Origin: Arthrobacter sp. 24S4-2 | Lineage (GTDB): Bacteria; Actinomycetota; Actinomycetes; Actinomycetales; Micrococcaceae | Length of the DNA: 64,000 nucleotides | Assembly: GCF_005280255.1 (NCBI RefSeq) | Contig: NZ_CP040018.1 | Coordinates: forward strand, 5,146,001 to 5,210,000 | Direction of reading: 5' to 3' | Shown here: positions 34,401 to 43,038 of the stretch, piece by piece | Position numbering within the stretch: the first letter of the stretch is position 1 | How the letters are laid out: every line of letters begins with the position of its first letter | Notes under the pieces: generated by a model | The model's input: only the letters and a program-made list of their open reading frames with translations | What the model was told of the DNA's origin: nothing | The model's database searches: none | Position numbers and translations under genes: made by a program

Positions 34401-35732
34401 TCAGACGGGGTTCGGTTTGGCAAGGAGGGCATCGATCCGGGCGATGAACGCGTCCCATCCCTCTGCGGACTTGATCCTGCCCAGGAAGACGTTCTGGACG
34501 TTCTCGGCAAAGTACTTCTGGAAGTCGGAGCCCGATCCGGTGAACCAGGCCTGGGGGTCGTAGTTGATGATGTCCGCCGCGTGGGCGTAGTGGGCCTGGG
34601 GAAACAGGGCTGCGTATTCCTTGGACCGCACCACCGGCTGGTATGCCGGGATGTGCCCGGCCTCCGCCCATTCGAGCGAGCCCTGGAGCATTGAGGCCAC
34701 GAACTTGTAGACATCCCGCCGCTTCGTCTCGTCTGTCTTGGCCTGGTGTGGCAGGACGAACGCATGCGAATCGGCGAACGCGGCGGGAGTGCCGAAGAGC
34801 GTGGGAATGGTTGTCGCATCGAGCGGCACGCCGGCAGCCTTCATGGTGGGCAGCTCCCAGACTCCGGTGAACAGCATTCCCGAGCCCTGGCCGGCGAACT
34901 CGGCAATGGCGGTTCCGCCGTCGCCGCTCTTGGTGGCAATCGTGTCGTCCAGCATGGATTTGATGAATTCGAGGCAGTCGATGGCGACGTCCCGGTCCAC
35001 CTGCGCCGGCTTGCCCGGTTCCAGCACCATGTCCGCACCGTGCTGTTTGTAGAACGTGTAGAACATCCGCCACATCTGGGCGCCGTCCCCGAGGAAGCCG
35101 TAGGAGAGTCCGTGCTTCCCGGTCACGCGCTGCAGTTCCCGCGCCACCTCCAGGAACTGCGAGGGGGACGAGATGCCGGTGAGCTGTCCGTTGGCGCCCA
35201 GGACTCCCGCCTTGCCGGCCACCTCGGTGTTGTAGAGCAGGATGAACGGATGCGAGTCCAGCGCGATGGAGAAGACTTTCCCGTCCAGCTGGCTCTTCTG
35301 CCAGATGCGCGCGGTGAAATCTTCGGGCCGGACGCCGTACTCGGCCAGGAGCCCCAGGTCCCATGCGTCCAGCAGGCCGCCCGGGGCGTAGCCGGGCACC
35401 CTCGCGGCGTGCATGATCGCCACCTCCGGCGGACGGCCGCCTGCAGATGCCATGGCCAGTTTGGTGTAGTACGGCGGACCCCAGGCGAGCACCGTGGGCT
35501 TCACGGTGAATTCCGGATGGGCTGCGTTCGCCCGGTCAATCATGGACTGCATCTTGATGCCGTCACCGCCGGAGAGCAGGTGCCAAAACCGAAGATCGTT
35601 CCCCGCCGCCTGGGCCGCACCTCCGCAGCCGGTCACGCTTGCTCCGAGGGCAAGGCTGCCTGCGAGCACACCGCCCCCGAGCAGCAATTGCCTGCGGCTC
35701 AATTGCATCGGTCGTGAATCAACTTGCTTCAC
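34401..35732 (-). CDS. Tat-type sugar-binding lipoprotein (arabino-oligosaccharide importer)
   Basis: 443 aa from GTG 35730-35732, with AAGGAG upstream; the far longer frame lacks support. The signal carries a twin-arginine motif (LSRRQLLLGG) and a lipobox (VTGC), so it is probably exported folded by Tat and then lipidated. The mature part (LRFWHLLSGGDGIKMQSMIDRAN) belongs to solute-binding family 1. It is the first gene of the importer and GH51 operon. Confidence 0.9.
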   Translation of the reverse strand: MKQVDSRPMQLSRRQLLLGGGVLAGSLALGASVTGCGGAAQAAGNDLRFWHLLSGGDGIKMQSMIDRANAAHPEFTVKPTVLAWGPPYYTKLAMASAGGRPPEVAIMHAARVPGYAPGGLLDAWDLGLLAEYGVRPEDFTARIWQKSQLDGKVFSIALDSHPFILLYNTEVAGKAGVLGANGQLTGISSPSQFLEVARELQRVTGKHGLSYGFLGDGAQMWRMFYTFYKQHGADMVLEPGKPAQVDRDVAIDCLEFIKSMLDDTIATKSGDGGTAIAEFAGQGSGMLFTGVWELPTMKAAGVPLDATTIPTLFGTPAAFADSHAFVLPHQAKTDETKRRDVYKFVASMLQGSLEWAEAGHIPAYQPVVRSKEYAALFPQAHYAHAADIINYDPQAWFTGSGSDFQKYFAENVQNVFLGRIKSAEGWDAFIARIDALLAKPNPV

Positions 35733-35838
35733 CGTCACTCCTTTGGACGTAGCCGTTGGAAAGAATTGCCCACCGTTCGGCTGCTGGCGGCCCGCGGGCC
35801 GCCCCTGACGGCTGTGGGCTGAACCACACTTTATATCG

Positions 35839-35878
35839 TTGTAAATTGAGTTACAAGACATTTTTGTTAGCGTTCACA
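35839..35878 (-). promoter_or_regulatory. Operator-like repeats before the arabino operon
   Basis: TTGTAA-N6-TTACAA (35839-35844 and 35851-35856) is a perfect inverted repeat. At 35865-35878, TGTTAGCGTTCACA has the form of a LacI-family site with a central CG. Both lie in the 185-bp region between the binding-protein gene and the TetR gene. No LacI-type gene is adjacent, so the regulator must be elsewhere. The rest of this region holds nothing recognised. Confidence 0.5.
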
Positions 35879-35917
35879 AATTGAGGGTTATTACGCCACT
35901 GGCTGATGTGGCGGGAG

Positions 35918-36790
35918 TCAGACGAGTCCGGCCACACCGGCCATTACTTGCAGGTGATGCTCGAACAGTTCATCCCTGGCCGCGAAGGTGCCCTCGCCGT
36001 ACTGGCCAAAGACTTCGAAGCTGACGGCGCCGAAAAGCGAGGTCCAGACGAGTGCCCCGCGGGCAAGCAGCGCGTCCGGAACCGCCAGCCCGAGCTCCGC
36101 CCGGATCGACCCCAGGTCCGCCGCCAGGGCAGGCGGAATCGCGGCGGCAGGCGCGGAGCCATCATCCGGGGAGTTGCGGCGGCGAGACTTGTGGCGCAGG
36201 GACGTCTCATGCAGGGCGCCGGCACGCCAGCCGGCGTCGAAAATTGCCATCAGGCTGTAGACCACCCTGGTCCCGGGCGCTGTGGTGCGCTCCGCAGGGG
36301 CCCGGTAGCCGGGCACGGGACTGCCGAAGAGGAGGGCGTAGCGGGCGGGCTCGCGGACCGCCCAGCCGCGGGCGGCCCGCCCCAGCGCCAGGAAGCGCCC
36401 GGTGAAGTCCCCTTCCGGCAAGCGCCCGACGGCGGCATCCACCTCATCGCCCAGCTCGCCATAGGCGTCGATGAGCAGGAGCGTCAGCAGCTCATCCCGG
36501 TTTTCCACGTAGCGGTACACGGCCGAGGACACCACGCCCAGGTCCCGGGCGACAGCACGCAGCGAGAGCGCCGCGGCGCCGTGGACCGCCAGGTGTTCCC
36601 GGCCCAGCCGGACAATGTCGGCAACAGTCTGCGCCCTGGCACGCTGGCGCGGGGTGCGGAGCGCCGACGTCAGGGTCGGGGTCGGTGTCGGCGCCGAGGT
36701 CCCGCCGCTGGGTGCGGGTGCGGGTGCGGGTGCGGGTGCGGGTGCGGGTGCGGGTGCGGGTGCGGGTGCGGGTGCATCGTCGGCTGGCAT
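35918..36790 (-). CDS. TetR-family regulator with Ala-Pro repeat tail
   Basis: 290 aa from ATG 36788-36790; ATG 36806-36808 would add six residues. After (AP)11 at about residues 6-27, the DNA-binding helices (ALSLRAVARDLGVVSSAVYRYVENRDELLTLLL) are found at about 72-105, followed by a ligand domain containing the RGALVWTSLFGAVSFEVFGQ segment, as in WHG-type TetR proteins. It is divergent from an epimerase-like gene with a strong inverted repeat between them, so it probably represses both. Confidence 0.88.
   Translation of the reverse strand: MPADDAPAPAPAPAPAPAPAPAPAPAPSGGTSAPTPTPTLTSALRTPRQRARAQTVADIVRLGREHLAVHGAAALSLRAVARDLGVVSSAVYRYVENRDELLTLLLIDAYGELGDEVDAAVGRLPEGDFTGRFLALGRAARGWAVREPARYALLFGSPVPGYRAPAERTTAPGTRVVYSLMAIFDAGWRAGALHETSLRHKSRRRNSPDDGSAPAAAIPPALAADLGSIRAELGLAVPDALLARGALVWTSLFGAVSFEVFGQYGEGTFAARDELFEHHLQVMAGVAGLV
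36711..36776 (+). repeat. Hexanucleotide tandem repeat GGTGCG, 11 copies
   Basis: Eleven direct copies of the hexamer GGTGC(G/A) without interruption, inside the 5' end of the TetR gene, where they encode (Ala-Pro)11. The 6-bp period preserves the frame, so slippage would change tail length without inactivating the protein. Confidence 0.9.
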
Positions 36791-36811
36791 GAGCCCAGCA
36801 TCGCACATTTC

Positions 36812-36848
36812 AGAGCACTGTCAACAAAGGAGAACAGTGCTCTTGACA
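36812..36848. promoter_or_regulatory. Inverted-repeat operator between TetR and epimerase genes
   Basis: AGAGCACTGT (36812-36821) and ACAGTGCTCT (36834-36843) form a perfect 10-bp inverted repeat with a 12-bp spacer. TTGACA on the plus strand (36843-36848) touches the right arm, and a minus-strand TTGACA (36820-36825) overlaps the left arm. This is the expected arrangement for a TetR site controlling both genes. Confidence 0.7.
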
Positions 36849-36933
36849 ATTCATTTCCGGACGATCATTCTTGCTTCTGAGAGCACCGCTCTCGCCCATG
36901 TAGCGCATACTGATGCCGAGGAAAGAGAACCCA

Positions 36934-37863
36934 ATGTCCGAACTGTATGTGGTCACCGGAGCCGGCCCTGTCGGCTGGACCGTCGCGGAGCAACTCGCAG
37001 CCCAGGGAAAGCGCGTGCGGCTCCTCACCCGCTCGGGCAGCGGCCCCGAACACCCACTGATTGACAGGATGCAGGTGGACGTCTCCAACCCAACGCTCCT
37101 CGGCCGGGCGTTCAGCGGTGCATCGGCTGTCTTCCACTGCATCCACGGCTCCGCCTATGCCGCGGATGCCTGGCAGCGGGAACTTCCCAAGGCCGAGGAC
37201 GCTGTCCTTGCGGCGGCCGGCGCGGCGGGCGCCGTCGTCGTATTTCCTGAAAGCCTGTATTCATACAGCCGGCCGGACGCCGTGATGGCGGAGGACAGCC
37301 CGCGGGAGGCGCAGGGCGGCAAGCGCGGCGTCCGCACGGAGCTGCTGAAGGCCCGTGTAGCCTCCCCCACCAACACCGTCAGCGTCGTGGCGGGCGATTT
37401 CTTCGGCCCCCGGGTGCGGACCTCGCATGCCGGCGAAAGGATCGTGCCCGCGCTCCTGGCCGGGAAACGGCTGCTGGTGATCGGCAGCGCCGCCCAGCCG
37501 CATTCCTTCACCTACGTGCCGGACCTGGCCGCGGCCATGATCCGCGCCGCACAGACGCCGGCCCTGTGGAACCGGGTATGGCACGCGCCCACGGGTCCTG
37601 CCGTGACGCAGCGGCAGCTCGCGGAGGCCTTCGCAGCGGCCGGCGGCGTGCCTACGCCCCAGGTTGGCGCCATACCCGGCTGGTTGCTGCGGATAATGGG
37701 GCTGTTCGCCCCAGGAATGCGGGAGGTTGCCGAGATGCTGTACCAGTTCGAGCGGCCGTTCGTGATGGCCTCGCAGGCCAGCGAGGCCGCTCTGGGACTC
37801 CGTCCGACGCCGCTCCCGGAGGCGGCGGCGGCCACGGTGGCATGGTGGCGGGCGCAGGATTGA
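36934..37863 (+). CDS. NAD-dependent epimerase/reductase-like protein
   Basis: 309 aa from ATG 36934, with AGGAAAG upstream. An extended-SDR start (LYVVTGAGPVGWTVAEQLAAQG) binds NAD(P); VFPESLYSY takes the place of the active-site Tyr region, and the usual YxxxK is not clear. SFTYVPDLAAAMIRAA is the typical middle of the epimerase family. The substrate is unknown. Control by the divergent TetR suggests a response to a small toxic compound. Confidence 0.83.
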   Translation: MSELYVVTGAGPVGWTVAEQLAAQGKRVRLLTRSGSGPEHPLIDRMQVDVSNPTLLGRAFSGASAVFHCIHGSAYAADAWQRELPKAEDAVLAAAGAAGAVVVFPESLYSYSRPDAVMAEDSPREAQGGKRGVRTELLKARVASPTNTVSVVAGDFFGPRVRTSHAGERIVPALLAGKRLLVIGSAAQPHSFTYVPDLAAAMIRAAQTPALWNRVWHAPTGPAVTQRQLAEAFAAAGGVPTPQVGAIPGWLLRIMGLFAPGMREVAEMLYQFERPFVMASQASEAALGLRPTPLPEAAAATVAWWRAQD

Positions 37864-37885
37864 GGCTCCGGACTGCGGGCCCGGC

Positions 37886-40105
37886 CTACCGGCGGGCAAC
37901 GCCCTCCAGGTCAGACTCCGGGCGGTCCGCGGTGTCCCGCCGCGCAACCGAATCGGGCTCAGGCTTGCTGAGCTTTCCGGGCCACCAGATGCGCCGGCCA
38001 AGGTCGTAGGACAGCGCCGGAACCAGCAGCGAGCGGACCAGCACGGTGTCCAGCAGCACCCCGAAGGCGACGATGAAGGCGAGCTGGACCAGGAACATGA
38101 TGGGGATGACGCCCAGCGCCGCGAAGGTTGCGGCGAGGACCACGCCGGCGGACGTGATCACGCCGCCCGTCACGCCCAGGCCCCGCAGGAGCCCCGGCCT
38201 GGTGCCGTGTTTGAGGGACTCCTCGCGGACCCGGCTCATCAGGAAGATGTTGTAGTCCACGCCGAGGGCCACGAGAAACACGAAGCCGAAGAGCGGCACC
38301 GTGGCGTCGGCTCCCGGGAATCCGAAGATGTTGTTGAACACCAGCGCTGAAACGCCCATGGCGGCGGCGTAGGACAGGACCACAGAGGCCACCAGCAGGA
38401 CGGGCGCCAGCACGGAGCGCAGCAGCAGCATGAGGATGACCAGGATGACGGCCAGGACCACGGGGATGATGGTCACGAGGTCCCGCTGGGCCGTGGTGTT
38501 GGTGTCCAGTGCCGTGGCCGTCACGCCGCCCACCAGCGAACCTTCATCGGCCGTTTTGACGCTCTCGCGGAGCTTCACCACAACGTTTTCGGCATCAGTG
38601 GAGTCGGCCGCATAGTCGAGGATGGCGTTGATCAGCACCTTGCCGTCCCGGACACCGGGCGCCGTGGGTGCGCCGGGCGCGGCCGCTGCACCGCTGATGA
38701 TGGGCACACCGCCGTCGGAGAGCAGGTAGGCCCCGCCGATGCCGTCGGTCGCCTTGACCTTGTCCAGCACGCGGTCGGCCGCGGCCTGGTCGGCGACGAT
38801 CACCACGGGGCTGCCGGAGCCGGCGTCGAAGTGGCGGGCCAGGGCGTCCTGGCCGTCCACCGCGTTGGAAGCGGTCAGGATGACGTCGGTCTGCGGCACA
38901 CCGTTGGCCTTGAGCTGCAGGATGCCGGCGGAAGCCGCCAGGAGCAGCAGCACGGAGGCGACCCATACGGTCCGCGGCCGGCGGGAGACCAGCGAGCCAG
39001 TGGCACGCCACAGCCCCTTCTGTCCTTCGAGCCCGGTGACCAGCTGCGGTTCACGCTCGGTTTCGGGCACCAGTTTTGGCCGGAACGGCCAGAAGGCGGC
39101 GCGGCCCAGCAATGCCATCATGGCCGGAAGCAGCGTCAGGGCCGCAAAGAGAGAACAAAGGATGCCGGCAGCCGCCACCGGGCCTAGCGCCTTGTTGGAG
39201 TTGAGGTCGGAGAACAGCAGGCAGAGCAGGGCAATGATCACGGTGGCGCCCGAGGCGAGGATGGGCTCGAAGGAGGCCTTCCAGGCCGTGAGCACGGCGG
39301 CGGTGCGGTTGGTGGTGTGGGTCAGGGCTTCACGGAACCTGGCCACGAAGAGCAGCGCGTAGTCCGTGGCCGCACCGATCACCAGGATGGACAGGATGCC
39401 CTGGCTTTGGCCGTTGAGCTGGATCCAGCCCAGCTTCGCCATCCCGAACACCAGCAGGATGGCGGCGCAGAGCGCGAACACCGATGTGAAAAGCACCGCG
39501 ATGGGCAGCAGCAACGACCGGTAGACAATCAGCAGGATAACGAACACGGCGGCGAGGGCCACCAGCAGCAGGATGCCGTCAATCCCGGCGAAGGCGCTCA
39601 CCAGGTCCGCCGCCAGGCCCGCCGGCCCCGTCACGAACGTCTGCATTCCTGCCGGCGCGGAAGCCGTCACTTCATCCCGGAGTTCCCGGACGATCTCTTT
39701 AACCTCCCCCGCGGACGGGATGGGCACCACGAACTGCACCGCCCGGCCGTCTTCCGACGGGATAGGGCCGATCACTGCGCTACCGGCCTGCAGGCTTGCG
39801 AGTTTGGCCTTGAGGACCGCGGCCTCGCCCAGCTGCGCGGGGGTGAACGCGGAATCGTTTTCGACCACGATGACGGCGGGGATCTCGTCCGAGTCCCTGA
39901 ACCTGGCCTCCCAGCCCTGGGCCTCCGTGGCTTCCGCGCCGGCGGGAAGGAACGATGCCTGGTCGTTGGACGACACTTCATCCAACCGGCCGAAGGTGGG
40001 GCCGCCAACGCCGGCGATGGCCAGCCAGGTGACGACGAGCAGCACGGGGACCAGCCAGCGCAGCCAGAACGGGACGCGCGCGGTGCCGGAATTTCTCTGT
40101 TTCAT
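37886..40105 (-). CDS. MMPL/RND-family membrane transporter
   Basis: 739 aa from ATG 40103-40105, with AGAAGGA upstream. The architecture is one N-terminal helix, a first extracellular domain, five or six helices (GIDGILLLVALAAVFVILLIV...), a second extracellular domain (about residues 390-500) and a second helix bundle with LVALGVDYNIFLMSRVREES, the MMPL motif that carries proton-relay residues. It likely exports lipids or drugs by proton-motive force. A divergent MarR-family gene with two palindromes in the shared promoter should regulate it. Confidence 0.92.
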   Translation of the reverse strand: MKQRNSGTARVPFWLRWLVPVLLVVTWLAIAGVGGPTFGRLDEVSSNDQASFLPAGAEATEAQGWEARFRDSDEIPAVIVVENDSAFTPAQLGEAAVLKAKLASLQAGSAVIGPIPSEDGRAVQFVVPIPSAGEVKEIVRELRDEVTASAPAGMQTFVTGPAGLAADLVSAFAGIDGILLLVALAAVFVILLIVYRSLLLPIAVLFTSVFALCAAILLVFGMAKLGWIQLNGQSQGILSILVIGAATDYALLFVARFREALTHTTNRTAAVLTAWKASFEPILASGATVIIALLCLLFSDLNSNKALGPVAAAGILCSLFAALTLLPAMMALLGRAAFWPFRPKLVPETEREPQLVTGLEGQKGLWRATGSLVSRRPRTVWVASVLLLLAASAGILQLKANGVPQTDVILTASNAVDGQDALARHFDAGSGSPVVIVADQAAADRVLDKVKATDGIGGAYLLSDGGVPIISGAAAAPGAPTAPGVRDGKVLINAILDYAADSTDAENVVVKLRESVKTADEGSLVGGVTATALDTNTTAQRDLVTIIPVVLAVILVILMLLLRSVLAPVLLVASVVLSYAAAMGVSALVFNNIFGFPGADATVPLFGFVFLVALGVDYNIFLMSRVREESLKHGTRPGLLRGLGVTGGVITSAGVVLAATFAALGVIPIMFLVQLAFIVAFGVLLDTVLVRSLLVPALSYDLGRRIWWPGKLSKPEPDSVARRDTADRPESDLEGVARR

Positions 40106-40139
40106 GTGTCCTTCTGGTGTGCGCCGGGCAGGGCTAGAA

Positions 40140-40175
40140 TCTATTCCACAATAGACTATCTCTACTATAGAGATA
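40140..40175. promoter_or_regulatory. Two palindromic operators between MMPL and MarR genes
   Basis: TCTATT-CCAC-AATAGA at 40140-40155 and TATCTCTA-CTA-TAGAGATA at 40157-40175 are perfect inverted repeats, side by side. They occupy the AT-rich centre of the divergent promoter. MarR dimers typically bind sites of 16-20 bp like these. Confidence 0.7.
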
Positions 40176-40267
40176 AATAGCAAGCGAAAAATCGTCGCGG
40201 ATGATCCGTCAATGAGAGAATTTCCGCGGGGCGAAAGCATTCACCAGGGCAAAGAAGGAGGTTCGCC

Positions 40268-40831
40268 GTGTCAGAGGAGTCATCCGGGCGCCCCGAGCCT
40301 GCCGCGCCCCAGGGCCTGGTCCGGCTGCTGCAGGAGTTCACGCTCGAAGCCAACCGCTACGTGGACTCGGCGGGCGGCAGGAACCACATGCACCGCACGG
40401 ACCTCAATGCGCTCGCCGTGATCATGCGGCATACGGCCAAGGACCAGATCGTCACTCCCGGGGTGCTCCGGAAGGAACTGAACCTCAGCTCCCCCGCCAC
40501 CACCGCCTTGATCGACCGGCTGCACAACTCCGGCCACGTGCTGCGTGAGCGCCAGGGATCGGACCGCAGGCAGGTCCAGCTTCGCATGACACCCAAGGCC
40601 TACCGCGACGGCGGCGCCATGTTCCTTCCGCTGGCCCGCCAGATGGGCGCGGCGATGGCGGAGTTCACCCCGGCCGAGCTCGAGATAGCCGCCCGCTTCA
40701 TGGGTTCGATGATCGAGGCGACTATCCGTGCAGCACAGGAAGCGGCCGGGCAGGACGCGGCTGGAAGCGTGCGCCCAGCCACACCGCAGCCGCAGCCAGC
40801 AGCACCGGAACCGCCAGCGCCCAGCCGCTGA
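40268..40831 (+). CDS. MarR-family regulator
   Basis: 187 aa from GTG 40268, preceded by AAGGAGG. A winged-helix core is clear (LNALAVIMRHTAKDQIVTPGVLRKELNLSSPATTALIDRLHNSGHVLRERQGSDRRQ, residues 43-100). The C-terminal 30 residues are Ala/Pro-rich and lie antisense to the last coding part of the convergent permease gene (110-bp overlap). It presumably represses itself and the divergent MMPL exporter and is relieved by the exported compound. Confidence 0.9.
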   Translation: MSEESSGRPEPAAPQGLVRLLQEFTLEANRYVDSAGGRNHMHRTDLNALAVIMRHTAKDQIVTPGVLRKELNLSSPATTALIDRLHNSGHVLRERQGSDRRQVQLRMTPKAYRDGGAMFLPLARQMGAAMAEFTPAELEIAARFMGSMIEATIRAAQEAAGQDAAGSVRPATPQPQPAAPEPPAPSR

Positions 40832-42008
40832 AAAGCAGGATCAGCACCATCACGGCGGCCGCCACGATGACGCCGTACCAGGCCGCCGTACCCGGCCGCA
40901 GCAGCCGCGTTCCCGCAGCCAGGCCGAACGCGGTCACTGCGGTGAAGCAGGCCGAAGCCGCCCCGATCTGGAACTGCATGCTGGCCAGTCCGGCGATTGC
41001 CGCGCCGAAGGACAAGAGCGTCATCCCGGCCAGGGCGGCGAGGCTGGCGGCAGGCACCTCACCGGGACCGCCGCCGCGCGCCATCGCCGGCGGCAGCACG
41101 CCGTCGGCCGCCAATCTGGCGCCGAGCCGGCTTGCGCCGGCAATGAACGTGTTGAGCGGGCCGAACGTCAGCACCGCTGCGGCCACTGCGGTGAGCGGGG
41201 CGGCCAGGGGCCCCAGCCCCTTTTCGAGCAGGTCGGCAACCGGGACGGAACTGTCCGGCAAATCCGGGCCCAGTACCGCAACCGCCGCGGCGACGACGCC
41301 GATGTACACCACGCCGACGACGACGAGCGTCAGCCAGGTGGCGCGTTTGAGGTCGCGGCCAGGATTGCGGAACTCGGCCGCCAGGTGGGTCACCGCTTCC
41401 CAGCCGGCGAAGCAGAAGAACAGCAGGCTGGCCACTCCGCCCACCGGCCAGTGCCCGTGCGGGGCGAATGGTGCAAAGTTCCCAGCCCTGGCATAGGGCG
41501 CGGCCACGGCCACGGCGAGCGCGAGCAGGGCCACGAGCAGGACCATCAGCATCAGCTGGATGCGGCTGGAAAGCTTGATTCCGACGGCGTTGCTCGCGAA
41601 TCCGGCCGCCAGCAGCAGTGCTGCGGCCACCAGCGCGGTCCCGTGGCCGCCACCAAGGGCATTGGCGATGTAAGTGCCGCCGATCACGGCCGTGGCGGGT
41701 GCGCCGAACGGAATGGCGAAGAAGAACAGATAACCCGCCACCACCGAGGCGCGGCGCCCGAAAGCCCGGGTGACGAAATGGGCGATCCCGCCGGCGTCGG
41801 GCTCCTGGCGGCTCATTTCGGCGAAACTGAGGGCGACCGGCGTGCAGAACAGCAGCAGCGCGGCCCAGGCAAGGAGCGAGGCCGGTCCCGCTTCCCGGGC
41901 GGCGATGGCCGGAAGGACCAAAACCCCGGATCCGAGGATCGCGCCCACGTAGATTCCTGTTGCCCGGAACAGCCCGAGCCCTGCCTTGCCTGCCTTGTTG
42001 TTTCCCAC
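40722..42008 (-). CDS. APC-superfamily amino acid permease
   Basis: 428 aa from GTG 42006-42008; this start is a guess and a longer frame reaches 42101. The first helix carries GIYVGAILGSGVLVLP, the substrate-loop signature of the amino acid/polyamine/organocation superfamily, and about twelve helices follow (for example GFASNAVGIKLSSRIQLMLM). It probably takes up an amino acid or amine by proton symport. Its last 110 bp are antisense to the MarR gene. Confidence 0.85.
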   Translation of the reverse strand: MGNNKAGKAGLGLFRATGIYVGAILGSGVLVLPAIAAREAGPASLLAWAALLLFCTPVALSFAEMSRQEPDAGGIAHFVTRAFGRRASVVAGYLFFFAIPFGAPATAVIGGTYIANALGGGHGTALVAAALLLAAGFASNAVGIKLSSRIQLMLMVLLVALLALAVAVAAPYARAGNFAPFAPHGHWPVGGVASLLFFCFAGWEAVTHLAAEFRNPGRDLKRATWLTLVVVGVVYIGVVAAAVAVLGPDLPDSSVPVADLLEKGLGPLAAPLTAVAAAVLTFGPLNTFIAGASRLGARLAADGVLPPAMARGGGPGEVPAASLAALAGMTLLSFGAAIAGLASMQFQIGAASACFTAVTAFGLAAGTRLLRPGTAAWYGVIVAAAVMVLILLFSGWALAVPVLLAAAAVWLGARFQPRPARPLPVLHG

Positions 42009-42133
42009 TCTTCCAATCCACCGCGAAGGCGGGTGCCGCAGAACCGGGGAAACTGACGGCCATGGACAATAAACTGCCTGTTTTCGTTCCGTCCGTTGCA
42101 CGCATTTCCGCTCCGGAGTTGTAGCGTTTCCTT

Positions 42134-42949
42134 ATGAGTGCGGAGCAGCCTGAAGATGTGTACACGCATGGACACCACGAGTCCGTGGTCCGCGCCCATG
42201 CCTCGCGGACCGCCGAGAACTCCGCCGCGTTCGTGATCCCCTACCTCACCCGCGGCTCGTCCGTGCTGGACGTCGGCTGCGGGCCCGGGAGCATCACCTG
42301 CGACTTCGCCGGCCTCGTCGCGCCGGGGCACGTGACCGGGCTGGACCGCTCTCCGGACGTGATCGCCCACGCCACCGAGCTCGCCTCCGATCGCGGCGTG
42401 GAGAACGTCGAGTTCGTGGCGGGCAACATCTATGACCTCGACTTCGAGGACGGAACGTTCGACGTCGTCCATGCCCACCAGGTGCTGCAGCACCTGACGG
42501 ATCCGGTGGAGGCGCTGCGGGAGATGCGCAGGGTGGCCAAGCCGGGCGGCATCGTGGCCGTGCGCGACGCCGATTTCCACGGCATGAGCTGGTACCCGGC
42601 CATCCAGGAACTGGACGAATGGATGGACCTGTACCAGCGGATCGCGCGCCGCAACGGGGCGGAACCCGACGCCGGACGCCGACTCGTTTCGTGGGCCCAG
42701 GCGGCAGGGTTCGCCGACGTGGCGCCCACCAGCAGCAACTGGCTGTACGCCACAGGCCAGCAGCGCCGGTGGCAGGCCCGGGTGTGGGGCGAGCGCGTGC
42801 TGCACTCGGCGTTCGCGGACCAGGCGCTGGAATACGGCTTCGCCAACGCGGCGGACCTGGCCCGGATCTCTGCGGGATGGCACCGCTGGGGCTCCACCGA
42901 CGACGGCTGGTTCCTGATCCCCAACGGCGAGGTCATCGCGCGGGCCTGA
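42134..42949 (+). CDS. SAM-dependent methyltransferase (UbiE/class I)
   Basis: 271 aa. The SAM-binding motif VLDVGCGPGSITCDFA is near residue 40, followed by the acidic loop VTGLDRSPDVI, FDVVHAHQVLQHLTDP and LREMRRVAKPGGIVAVRD, the order typical of class I methyltransferases of the UbiE/COQ5 type. The substrate is unknown. It is divergent from the permease gene and has no strong ribosome site. Confidence 0.87.
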   Translation: MSAEQPEDVYTHGHHESVVRAHASRTAENSAAFVIPYLTRGSSVLDVGCGPGSITCDFAGLVAPGHVTGLDRSPDVIAHATELASDRGVENVEFVAGNIYDLDFEDGTFDVVHAHQVLQHLTDPVEALREMRRVAKPGGIVAVRDADFHGMSWYPAIQELDEWMDLYQRIARRNGAEPDAGRRLVSWAQAAGFADVAPTSSNWLYATGQQRRWQARVWGERVLHSAFADQALEYGFANAADLARISAGWHRWGSTDDGWFLIPNGEVIARA

Positions 42950-43038
42950 GTTTCATCCTTCGCTGAAACAGCGGTGCGATATCCACATAGGGCAATTAAC
43001 TCCTGAGTCGCGATCCCTGCCGGCAATAGCCTCAAGGA

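Noticed and set aside
36711..36776. Hexamer repeat as an on/off phase-variation switch
   Set aside because: The period is a multiple of three, so copy changes keep the frame.
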